DNA from: Bolinopsis microptera
Lineage: Eukaryota; Ctenophora; Tentaculata; Lobata; Bolinopsidae
Reading direction: 5' to 3'
Length of the DNA: 64,000 nt
NCBI RefSeq assembly: GCF_026151205.1
Contig: NC_087079.1
Span: 9,786,635-9,850,634, forward strand
Shown here one piece after another: positions 1 to 11,457 of the stretch. Both the position numbers and the translations under genes were made by a program. The notes under the pieces were generated by a model. The model made no database searches. It was given only the letters and a program-made list of their open reading frames with translations, and was not told where the DNA came from. Each line of letters starts with the position of its first letter. Position 1 is the first letter of the stretch.

Positions 1-3000
1 GATCCCTGATGTCGAAGAGATTGAATTATACGAAACCTATACCGTTATCTGCAATAATAACTTCCAAATGGGTATAAACAATCATTTCTTCTAGCACTTT
101 TTCAAAAATAATTTTCTTATTTATCTATCTTATCTTTTATTTCTGTTATGTCCTAAGTTCTGTTTCTGTCCTAAGTGTACCCAAATCATTGATTCATCAA
201 AGACTAAACAATTTAATCTGTTAGGTTTATGTCTTTGGAATCCTTTATAACTTTGCCACGTGTATACAGTTTAATTTGTATGTCAAAGTGCAGCAGAAGG
301 AACATAAGAATTATAACTAAAGTCTGTAGATTGTATACAAAGAATCTATGATTTATCATTTAGCTCGGTGTAGAGCGGCAGTATAAGATAACATACCAAT
401 TTCTCAGAGAGGGGAGAAGATAAGGTAATTGGAATAGATCCAGTGTACACCTGTTCACCAAAAGATGATGGGTCTGGAGCCTTGTCTCCAGAAACTCTCC
501 CTACATGTGTTAATTATCCATGTTCGTCAATACGCTTTTTTGATTAACTAATTAAAAATTAATTTACTAATTTGTTAATCAACTGATTGACTAATTAACT
601 TTTTGCCTCAATTTGGCTCAAATCGTTTTACAATAATATCCCCAGGGAGTCAGAGTCAACTAGATTTTATAAAACAGATAACTGCTGACGTTAACAACAA
701 ATATGCCGTGCAAAGCGATCAAATCGGTTGTTGGGAGGGATCAAACGGTGATTTTAACGGAGCGAGTGGCTTGACTCAATGTAATCCTCGAAGCCCTTCA
801 ATGTATATAGGTGAGAAATTATAAAAGATAAAAAGTTCGTCGCCTTTTGGATCCTCTTTACAAATGAAATCTATAATATATAGTAGGGTAGCGTTTGAAT
901 CACCACCTGTCTTTATATTTGACACTATATCGCGGATCTACAAATAATTAATTATAAGTTTATGTCATTACTAGTTACTACCCGCTACATTACAGATATT
1001 GGTTGCAACGACAACAACAAAGAACGCACAATGGTTGGCTATAACTCGCTTATGGTATTTGGTGATAAAGTGGACGCCACTGATCCATTGTGGGGAGAAG
1101 ATATCATTGAAGATGAGGTCGAAAAAATGAAAATCTACATGGAATGTATTCCAGGTAAATCTATATGGAATGTATTCCAGGTAAATCTATATGGAATGTA
1201 TTTCAGGTAAATCTATATTTAACTTTCTCTTACGAAGCTGACGTTGTTTAAACTTCAAGAACATGCATAACTTCAAACTTGAGAAGAATGTATCTTATTC
1301 TTAATGATCACAACTTTAAATGCTAAATATAAATCTCTATAGTAATGAAAATGTTTTAACACCTCAGTACTGTGTCTTACTACAGCTCAACCTGCTCAGT
1401 CTGACTATTTGGGAATTTAAACTCTTGATATAAATCTCTATTACAGCTGAAGAAATAGCGACGGTATGTCAGAAGGTTGATGAGCAACCTACCAAGTCAA
1501 ATACGAAACTTTACGTCAAAGTGTACAGGTGAATATTCACACTATTGATTGAAAGCCCCTCGTAAGGGGATTGTCTCTCATGGACTAATTAGTGTTTTAC
1601 ATCACAATAAGTTAAAAATAAAGACCCCAATGGGCACTCCTGAAAACATAACTACTAGAAAATATATCAAAACTAAATAGAAAAACTGTGGTCAAATGTG
1701 ATAAAATGGCAACAAACTGCGAATTATAATGGAAAATAAATTTTGAATTCGTTATTTAATGGCACGCAGCAGATTATAGAAAATGTAAAAAAAGTCAAGC
1801 AAAAATGTTGTTCACATATCACATTTACAAATGGGTTTGAGTTTCAAATTAATTTCACTGTACGACAAACAGATTATTTAAAAAATTTACAGATTATAAA
1901 CTAAAACACAGCATTGATTTGGCTTGGTATAAAAGTGATAAAAAACAAATTTAAAAACTCAATATTCTGGACGTTGGATTTAGCCCCGATTAGCAGCAAA
2001 AAAAGATTAAGAATTTCTGTTTCTAGTGGACCTACGGAGGCCGCTGATTTCGTGGATGAGAAATTTACTCGTGGACCACTCATTTACATTATCATCCACC
2101 TTCTGCAGCTTCAGTATTTTTCTTTTGCATTGTGATTTGAACGCCTTCACTCTTCAGCAATTGGCATGACACTGAATTGAATGCTTCGTCTAGCGATGCG
2201 TCTACAAATAGTAGTGGGCCGTTGAAGAATATTGAATTTCTATGTGTGGCAGTATTGCAGTCATTGAACCATTCATAGTTAGCTTCAGTGATTACTTCTG
2301 AGTTTCGAGACGGCACATTTTTGCGCATAGTTTTTGCGACGAGAGGAGGTGATTAGGGAAATAGAATATTGTATTCATGAAAATGAGTGAATTAGATAAT
2401 ACTAAGATTATGCTGTGTATAGTTAGGATCGAGTAGTTGCTGAGGAGGTGTCCCATCTTTGTGCACCTAATTAGTTTATCCGATAGTTCATCCAAAAGTT
2501 TATTGTTTTCCCCGGAACTCCTTCTCTGTTCACCTATATTATTTATCAATTTGTTACGGTCGTAAGGATTAAAAAAGTTTGACTGTGAATTAACAGTAAT
2601 AATGTTCAGTAGTTCCCCCGATATACACTCAAAACAAGACCATCTTCATCCTGGAGTTTTTGATATGTTTTCAACGTCATTTTTGCTAAGGTAGCTACAC
2701 TTGTAGTGTTTAATTTGCCTGCACATGTTGCATATTAGATTCTGGCGAGATTTTGGAATTTGTACTGAGCATTTATCACATTTGACCGTCTTACTAGATG
2801 TTAGCACCAGGTTTGGTGTCAACTTGTAAAGTATTAATAGATAGTAACGTGACGTGAGCTAAGTGATTTTGATATGGAATAAATAATAAGATCAACAATT
2901 AATTAACGTGACGTAGTGAGTTCCTGTATAATTTAGTATATACTTATAGTAAATAGTTATTACGTGACCTGCTAACGTGACCTAGCTAATACTTCGCATA

Positions 3001-6000
3001 CTATAAAAAAATGGGGTGGTAAGACTATTTTAATCATAGATCTTTATTAGGGTTTCAAATTTTACTCATCTGTATATCTTTTTTGCAATCGCAGTTCTAT
3101 GATATTCATCATAAACTGGTTCGTTTGCAGTGTTGATATACCAGACTCAGAACCGAGCCGAGAGAAGCGGCTGATGAACATCAAGCAAAGCGAAGATATA
3201 CACTACAGGTTGCGGTGTGATGATGGCTACAATTTCGAGTAAGTATCTGGTTCAAATATCCAATTTCAGATTTAAGGCTGGCCTTACGTTTTGAAATGCT
3301 ATGGTTCACATTTTAATTTCAATTACAGGTATAGATTGTCCACACCATAGCTTTATAACACGAATGCTTTGTTTCACTTCTAAATGAAAAGCTGTAATAG
3401 TAAAACTAAAAAGCCAATATCGAATTTGGCAGTTATTCGAGTACATATCGAGCTGTTTACAATCACAATACGATTTGTAATTAAACGAATCTTCCCGAGA
3501 AGCTGTTCCGGCCTAGCCGATGGCCGATGCTCCTACATGGTTTTCCGGATCATCACTAGATGAACGGGACACTATGGTAGTCACTTTCCGGACGTAGCCT
3601 CTCTGTCCAAACGGAGAGGTAAAGTGAGCGCCCTACACATACACTCACACACTCACGCACGCAATCATAAATTGAAACGACACAGTACATGCATACAAGG
3701 CTCTAATTGGGTATATAAGACGTTTGACAGGTTATTTGAGAGGCTACAGATACTGGTGATTGGGATCATGTGAAACTCTCTAATCTCTATACCAGATTTT
3801 TCTATACCAGGCATTTATCGTTCCCCCGTGAGGTCCGGTATATAGAGGTTTTACTGTATTTTAGTATTTATTTTGAATCAAATTTATAACTTTATAATGT
3901 TTTGACTTTTTACCGACAGTAAAGAATTAAGGGGGAGATCGATGTGCTTCACAGTAACTAACTGTTTCAATATTCAGGGACGGTATTGACGAAGAAACAG
4001 TTTATGGTTATTGCTCAGCAGTAGGAGCTGAAGCCGGGGCCAACGAATTCTTCGCGTACACTAAAGATGCACCTGATACCGCCCTCAACTGCTATGGTAA
4101 GCGACTGGCAGAAAGGTTCAAGCGAAATTATAATATTATATTCAATATAAAATTGTAATTAGTTAGGTTGTAAACCTGCTAAATGTTGATAACATCGATA
4201 AAAAACCCGCAGCTAAGTGTCCAGCAAACCCTAAAAATGCAGACCTATTTTCTGTGGGGTCACCAGTCTTCAGTGTGCTGTACATGCCATCTTTAAGAAA
4301 AGGAGAAAATTTCATCGTCCCTAAAAATACGGTCAGTATCATTTGTTGGTTACATGTTGGTTGTCGCTTTATAATGTTTTACTTCCTGACGTCAAAAACT
4401 GACCAAATTAATCCATTCAGTAGTATAAACTGATAGAGCCAAATGAAATCATTCATTGTTAAAAAGGTTTTGTTGCCTTGAATAGCATTATTGGATGATA
4501 ATGATTGATAGGACCATCAATTTCATCGTCGTTGGAGTAAATGCAGAAAATGATGCCGATGAATCCACTGAATTGGAACTTATGTCCTCCATAAGGATTT
4601 ATATTCGCCATCAGATCTCAATTCTCAGACTACATTTTATAATTGCAGGTTAAGTGTGCAGATGGGCACTCATTAGTAGAGGACGCTCCAGAGAACTTTG
4701 AGATAAGCTGTTTAGGAGCTGACACGACTGCAAATCCAGATTCTGGACTGTTATCTTGCACTGATTGTCCTGTTTGTTATGGTGGGTAATTTTAAATCGT
4801 CGTTAACGCCTAGGTCACATTAACTCCTAGGTCACATTAACTCCTAGGTCACATTAACGCCTAGGTCACATTAACTCCTAGGTCACATTAACTTCTAGGT
4901 CACATAAACTCCTAGGTCACATTAACTCCTAGGTCACATTAACTCCTAGGTCACATTAACGCCTAGGTCATATTAACTCCTAGGTCACATTAACTCCTAG
5001 GTCACATTAACTCCTAGGTCACATTAACTCCTAGGTCACATTAACGCCTAGGTCACATTAACTCCTAGGTCACATTAACGCCTAGGTCACATTAACGCCT
5101 AGGTCACTAGGTCCTATCAACATTCAACAGTGCTGATTGCTTATATTTGTTGTAGCCCTCAAATATCTTTGTAGCTTCAAAGCTGTATAGGGTAAATGCT
5201 CACCAAAGACTAATGAACGAATTTTTACAGCAATGTGTATAGAAAATCCCGAAAGTGTTGATAAGTTTGTTGCCGATACTGACTCAGTATTCAAAACACT
5301 GACAATGCCTGCTCTTACTAAAGGAAAATCTCACACTTTAACCAGCGCCAATGTAAGTGGAATTCTTCCATCATGTTTGGGGTGAACTCCTATTAAACGT
5401 ATAATTAAAAGTATGAACTAATCGTAGGAATTGTAGAAATCAAACACAGATACCCTAATTCAGAGTCCAAATCAAATGGACAATCCATTTTCTCTGTTTA
5501 GGTGATATGCGAAGACAACTATTCTTTAGCTCCAGATGCCCCGACCAGCTTTGACATTACCTGTAATGCTGTGGGATTACTGTCTTGTGAAACCTGCCCT
5601 AAATGTTATGGTGAGTCGTGCTAGGAAACAATTATGCTTGATTTGTTTAAGTTATTCGACACTATCATTATCTTAGCTTTAGCTGACCTCTCTCCAGTCT
5701 CCATAACGAAGTGGATATCCGAGATATTTTGTATCCTAGAGAATTGTATAGTACATTCACTATACCGTAAACGATTACTATAGTCTATTATCTTTCAGTG
5801 AAGTGTCCAGCAAACCCGGATAATGCCAACATGTTCGTGGCAGGAGAGGATCCTGTCTTTAAACAGCTGGAAATAGAAGAGATGATAAAAGGGCAACAAG
5901 TTACCTTTAAAGCTGAAAAGGTGACAAAAAGTTCTATGCGCGTGGGGCTGAAAATTTCAGTAGTATTTCGAGCCGACATCTTAATATCCACCTATAAATT

Positions 6001-9000
6001 TTAAGTTTTAGAACCCCTGCAGTCTTATTCACCTCATTCAGGTGATATGTGAAGATGGACACGATTTAGAGGAGGGTGCCCTAGAAAAATACACTGTGAC
6101 TTGTAGCGACCCTGGGGCGGCTGATCCGAATATGGGGCTACTTAGCTGCGGAGATGCATGTCCTAAGTGCTACCGTTAGTATGATTTCTTTATCGCATAA
6201 TCTGTTCTGTGACTCACACAGCGTTTTCCTCAGCCGTACATCTTGCTATTTTGAAGTGGTGTGAGTTGAGTTATAAAATAATTCATTATGATTAACAAAC
6301 TCTCACAATTATATAGTCCCACCTTTTGTTTTGCAGCTATGTGTCCTGCGAACCCCGACAGTACTAAGTTTGCGGACGGCGCTGACGGTGTGTTCAAACA
6401 ACTCACCATGGAGGCGTTCAAAAAAGGGGCATCACACGCTCTCACCAAAGAAAATGTAAGAATTTAGCACTAACGATGGACCATATACGTTTTACCGAAA
6501 CAATTAACTCGAATTTTACTTTTCCCGATCTTAAACACTCTTATCAAACGAAATAATGATCAGGTAGTCTGCGAGGAGAATATGGGGGTAGCAGATGATG
6601 CACCAGATTCTTACGAGATCGATTGTGGGAAGTCAAATGAAGACGGGTTATTTGAATGTACTACGTGTCCTAAATGTGTAGGTTAGTTATATAAAACATA
6701 GGTAAATATGAATAAATTGAACATTAAAGTTTAGAAGAAATAATTGAGGAATAACTTCATCGAATATTATCAAAACTGAAAATTTCAGCTCAGTGCATAG
6801 CCCCTCACACTGAAGATACGTTGGTTATTCCGGAAGAAAATGGAGTAAAGTTGGTTCCAATGGATGGTAACATAAATCTAAACCAAGAACTCGTTGGTAT
6901 GTGAAAAGCTTTTTACAAATGTCTAAAACTTTTTGGTTTCTATAGATATCGATCATCGATGTTAACTGAACCTTTCATAGACTCTTAGGGAAAGGTCCAA
7001 GGAGAGTATAGACTGATCAGTATAGAGACAGTATCATTAACCCCCTTCACTTTCAGTCGCCGTGGGTGACATAGAGTGCAAGGATAACTATGCCATGTCA
7101 GCTGATGCTCCGGAAACTTTCTCTTTCGTGTGTAAAGAGAATGGCATGTTCAGTTGCGCTGACGGTGCAAATGGATGTCCTCGATGCCTAGGTTAATAAA
7201 AGGACTGAAATATGAAGCAATTGATGTCCGGCATTTTGACTAGATTATCATTAGTGGGTACAGTGTACACATATTATTAGAGGTCTAGTATACCGGGTTT
7301 ACAATATAATTTAAAACCGTCCCACACAATTACATTCAAAACATTTCTCTAATCATAATTTCTATAAGGCACCTGTAACTGGCCAGAAGCTGTTGTCATT
7401 GGAGGTGATGAAGGATATGACTTCCAGTATGTTGATGAGACGAAGAATAAAGGTGACGATAGGGCTGAAAAAGCTATTCCTGGAGTTAATCACGTTGAGG
7501 TAAGTCACGTGATATGTTTTAGTATTTCTTATCTCGGACTCTTGACTTTAAAGAAAATTGTTCAGTATTCATTGTGTCTTTAAAATTGAGTCTGGTTTAC
7601 TCTTTTCAGGCATACTGTACAAATACATCTCTGGTTATTTTGGGACCAAGATTTTTAAGCTGTATTACCAATAACACGATGGTTTTCGATCTCAAAGGTT
7701 ACCTTGATGACGCTGTACCAGTCTGTCAACTAGGTAAATTTTTTTAATAAATTTTAATAAATTTTAAAAAATTTGTAACTAGGTAAATTAATTGTTTATG
7801 TTTGATCAGGAATAATGACGTAGAGTGAAAAAAACACAATAGTCAATACGTCTTACTCTCAAGTAATTTCAGCGAACACACACTTGCCAATTGGACTGAA
7901 TTGAACTCTCAAATTCTCTTGATTAAAGCTTTGAAAAGTTTCTGACATTATAATGTAACCACATTCCGCAGAACCAGTGTGTGAAGCACCGGCTACAGAG
8001 GGAGGCTCGTTCCAAATGACAGGGAATATAGCAGTCGGGGAGGTATACACCTTCACTTGCAATGAAGGTACTGATGATTACAGACGGGTTTTATAGACCT
8101 ATTTGTCTAGTACAAATTAAATTATAAATCATTTATATTAGTATTGATGTTTTGGATAAACGGTGTGTTGCCGGAGTTTTTAAAGAACTTCTCGGATTTA
8201 TGAACTTCATACTAAGTTTTTAAATATTTGTATTTTAACCAGGGTATGTGTTCGATCTAGACACGATAAAAGAGCACGGAGATGAGATCACAATAACTTG
8301 TGAAAAACCAGCTGAAAATGACACCCTCGTTAACTCTAAACTGCCAGCACAGTACTGTTACAGTAAGTACCCGGACAGCAATGTACTGTTACAGTAAGTA
8401 CCCGGGCAGTAATGTCCTGTTACATTAAGTACCCGGACAGTAATGTACTGTTACAGTAAGTACCCGGACAGCAATGTACTGTTACAGTAAGTACCCGGGC
8501 AGTAATGTACTGTTACAGTAAGTACCCGGGCAGTAATGTCCTGTTACATTAAGTACCCGGACAGTAATGTACTGTTACAGTAAGTACCCGGACAGCAATG
8601 TACTGTTACAGTAAGTACCCGGGCAGTAATGTCCTGTTACATTAAGTACCCGGACAGTAATGTACTGTTACAGTAAGTACCCGGACAGCAATGTACTGTT
8701 ACAGTAAGTACCCGGACAGCAATGTACTGTTACAGTAAGTACCCGGGCAGTAATGTCCTGTTACATTAAGTACCCGGACAGTAATGTACTGTTACAGTAA
8801 GTACCCGGACAGCAATGTACTGTTACAGTAAGTACCCGGGCAGTAATGTACTGTTACAGTAAGTACCCAGACAGCAATGTACTGTTACAGTAAGTACCCG
8901 GACAGCAATTTAATGTTACAGTAAGTACCCGGACAGCAATGTACTGTTACAGTAAGTACCCGGGCAGTAATGTACTGTTACAGTAAGTACCCAGACAGCA

Positions 9001-11457
9001 ATGTACTGTTACAGTAAGTACCCGGACAGCAATTTAATGTTACAGTAAGTACCCGGACAGCAATGTAATGTTACAGTAAGTACCCGGACAGTAATTTAAT
9101 GTTACAGTAAGTACCCGGACAGCAATGTAATGTTACAGTAAGTACCCGGGCAGCAATGTACTGTTACAGTAAGTACCCGGACAGCACAGCACTGTTACAG
9201 TAAGTACCCGGACAGCAATGTACTGTTACAGTAAGTACCCGGACAGCAATGTACTGTTACAGTAAGTACCCGGACAGCAATGTACTGTTACAGTAAGTAC
9301 CCGGGCAGTAATGTACTGTTACAGTAAGCAGCTTGAGAATGTGAACAATCGTTCGAGTGAGTCTCGTGAAATGTGAACAAAATATGGCTCAAAACATGTT
9401 CGTCCATCATAGTTCATACTCATACCGGATAGACTTGATAAAATAAACTGTTTTCTCATTACTAAGACGGTCAAACAGTACTACCACTTCATATCGAGCA
9501 GTATCGTTTTAGTTTTCTCGTCAAAATTTGATTAATCCAATCAATTTATGAATGGATCCATCGGATCAAATCTGTTTTTATTCTGTGATGAATCCATCGA
9601 ACGTAAAACTTCTCCGTTGTAGTTCCAACGGCTCCATTGTGTTGGAATCTGATCACCAGCAATTTGAATGTCTACTCGTTTCTATTGAAGTTCCAGTTAA
9701 ACTGCACCTCTTTTAGCTCCGCTAAATATTAGGCACCCTTAAAAAACCTAAAATTGTAATTAGTATTACATTTCTTGGGTGAACACTGAACAATACATAT
9801 TGTTGGTGCAAAACACAGCTCCTTAGCCATTTACACCACCACCGTAGTGAGTTGACTTGCTACATATTCTGACGTCGGAGCACCAATACGGTTGTTTAGT
9901 GCTTACCACATCAAGTCATTCACTAAGTAAATTATGGGAAGCCTGCTGGCTCTTTATTGTCATGTGAACTACTGCAGTCAATAAAATTCAAATTCACGAA
10001 ATTTATGTAACTTACGGGTTCCTGATTTGATAAATTATTAAATTTGTGTAACTCACAGTTGGCAATCTATCTCCATGGTTAACTGGAAAACAAAGAAATT
10101 TGATAATAAGCACTGGCTTCTTAAAGGCTGGTTCGCATGGTTACAGTGTCCCACCGTCCTTTGGAGCATCGTTTTACATAGAATGACGTGGGCAAACCTT
10201 TTATTTTATCAATTCGCAGGTTGAAGGTTCCAATATATTAGAAATGTTAGATTTTTCGTCATGACTTCATGAGGTCATAGTTTGAACCGTACAAGTTAGG
10301 AAACAGCGAAAATGCTTAAAAGTGAATTAAAATGACAGATTTGTTAGAAAATCTGCTAAACGGTAATGTTGACCGTTACATTTTTCCACTAAGTGTCCGC
10401 TTCATTGCTAAGAAACGTGCTGCAAAACAGTACTTACAGAAAGACTGAATTTTCAAAATCTTTCTAATGAGCATGACAGCTTGACAAGTTTCGTAATTTC
10501 TGAGATTTGGCTTGAATCCAGAACTACTGATTCATGTCAGCCGACCACGGTTAGCACTTAGCTTTAAATGGAAGAAAAAATTGTAAGTGTTTAAAATTAA
10601 GGGGAATCTCTGCATTTCGTTAATAACAGTTTAAGAAGCTTTCAGAAGTCTTATAAAACTTTTAACAGGTGGTTGTATGGAGATAAAGGGTTTTAATGGT
10701 ACAATAACCCCCATTGCTACGAGATCAGGAGGTGCTCCGTACAGCGAGGGACAGGAAATTACTTTCGCCTGTAACGAGGGCTATGAACTGGTAAGGGTGA
10801 TCCATTATACTATTATACCTTTACTTACAACTACAAGTTTCATATATTTATTACTTCAATAATGTAGGCTCTATGATTATTGGTTTAATCTAGGCTATGT
10901 ATGAAGCTCTACCTATTATATCTATACCATAGACTTATTAGACTAGGACACAGTCCAACCTGATCCAGAGGATGTAGCGTCTGCTGCTAAGTATAGTAAC
11001 GTCTACTACAGACTACACAGACTACACAGACTACACAGACTACACAGACTACACAGACTACACAGACTACACAGACTACACAGACTACACAGACTACACA
11101 GACTACACAGACTACACAGACTACACAGACTACACAGACTACACAGACTACACAGACTACACAATACACATGCTTCCAAATTGAAAAATTGATAGTTTCT
11201 GGTCCGCAAATTGGTGTTTTTAATATGGTTAATCGAAGAAACTGGCATTTAAAAGTATCTTCAACACAAATAAATTACAGTCAGATTCAAGTAAAGGCGT
11301 ACAGACGTGCGATAAGGGGAAGATTGGTGACGGACTAGTGGTTCCAACTTGTATTATAAAACCGGAACCAACGGAAGAATCAAAAGGAGCAGCAGACCGT
11401 TTTACTGCATCTTCTTTCCTGATAATCACTCTACTCAGCCTACTTCTCTGGTCTTAA
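1..11457 (+). CDS. Multi-module CCP/sushi-like surface protein (3' part of gene)
   Basis: Not recognised as a named family member; function unknown, probably an extracellular adhesion or recognition protein. Exons read from splice sites, all joining in consistent phase: <2-71, 408-~510 (donor uncertain), 646-810, 996-1154, 1447-1528, 3131-3238, 3978-4096, 4213-4331, 4649-4781, 5231-5352, 5502-5610, 5799-5920, 6042-6174, 6337-6455, 6564-6681, 6789-6896, 7057-7191, 7369-7499, 7610-7733, 7972-8067, 8243-8362, 10669-10790, 11281-11457. From 4213 to 6681 four two-exon modules of about 80 residues repeat. Each starts near KCPANP or MCPANP, has V-x-C-E-D at its exon junction, then I-x-C, L-x-C and CPKCY; module intron phases are 1-0-1. 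Two more divergent modules follow to 7733. Later exons (7972 on) look like ordinary sushi domains (F-T-C-N-E, F-A-C-N-E-G-Y). The last exon ends GAADRF then about 16 hydrophobic residues and the stop, as in a GPI-anchor signal. The 5' end and signal peptide lie upstream of the window. Confidence 0.8.
1141..1218 (+). repeat. Three tandem 26-bp copies of a 5' splice site
   Basis: A 26-bp segment beginning GGAATGTATTCCAGGTAAAT occurs three times head to tail at 1141, 1167 and 1193 (the third has TTCAG for CCAG). Each copy contains an AG|GTAAAT donor. The first donor (exon end 1154) joins in frame to the exon at 1447. The other two would add 26 or 52 bases and shift the frame. Confidence 0.85.
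1901..2810 (-). mobile_element. Decayed non-LTR retroelement ORF1 fragment (PHD-like zinc finger)
   Basis: Inside the 1529-3130 intron, the minus strand between about 2800 and 2650 encodes a Cys4-His-Cys pattern: VKCDKCS, about 12 residues, CNMC, then KHYKCSYLSKND. This is the PHD-like finger often found in ORF1 of CR1-type elements. Open minus-strand pieces 2292-2549, 2092-2328 and 1901-2083 continue the same direction in shifted frames, as expected of a decayed coding region. I see no reverse transcriptase here. The family assignment is by eye and could be wrong. Confidence 0.4.
3480..3860. repeat. Interspersed repeat piece in intron
   Basis: This part of the 3239-3977 intron is more GC-rich than its surroundings (3500-3640). 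At about 3745-3805 it contains a stretch reading like 'TACTGGTGATTGGGATCATG' that recurs in a slightly different form at about 36800-36845 on the same strand. That suggests a dispersed repeat family. No coding signal was seen. Confidence 0.4.
4804..5107 (+). repeat. 17-bp minisatellite (about 18 copies) in intron
   Basis: Tandem copies of a 17-bp unit, AACTCCTAGGTCACATT with a C/G variant at position 4, fill most of the intron between the exons ending at 4781 and starting at 5231. Every unit holds the palindrome CCTAGG. Copies are nearly identical, so the array is young or homogenised. Confidence 0.9.
8352..9328 (+). repeat. 31-bp minisatellite built from an exon-intron junction
   Basis: The end of the exon 8243-8362 and its donor (TGTTACA|GTAAGTAC) form part of a 31-bp unit that repeats in perfect register to 9328. 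From the first GTACTG at 8352 to the last at 9313 is exactly 31 x 31 bases, giving 32 copies of the junction. Four copies carry CATTAAGT and have lost the donor GT; the last copy reads GTAAGC. The remainder of each unit is CCGGACAGCAAT-like with G/A and C/T variants. The true acceptor is at 10668. Confidence 0.92.
9329..10668 (+). other. Remainder of a 2.3-kb intron, no gene seen
   Basis: AT-rich intron sequence between the donor array and the next exon at 10669, which follows the acceptor TTTTAACAG. No open frame with coding character and no clear transposon termini were seen. Confidence 0.6.
11004..11162. repeat. 9-bp minisatellite ACTACACAG (about 17 copies)
   Basis: A perfect tandem array of ACTACACAG lies in the short intron 10791-11280 of the CCP-like gene. 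Because the unit is 9 bp, all six frames are open through it, giving artefactual Cys-Val and Cys-Ser-Leu repeat ORFs on the minus strand. Confidence 0.93.

Noticed and set aside
4804-9328. CRISPR-like direct repeats
   Set aside because: Units are contiguous with no unique spacers, in introns of an animal gene; these are minisatellites.
10987-11248. Minus-strand Cys-Val and Cys-Ser-Leu repeat ORFs
   Set aside because: Translation of the 9-bp minisatellite; they lie inside an intron of a plus-strand gene.
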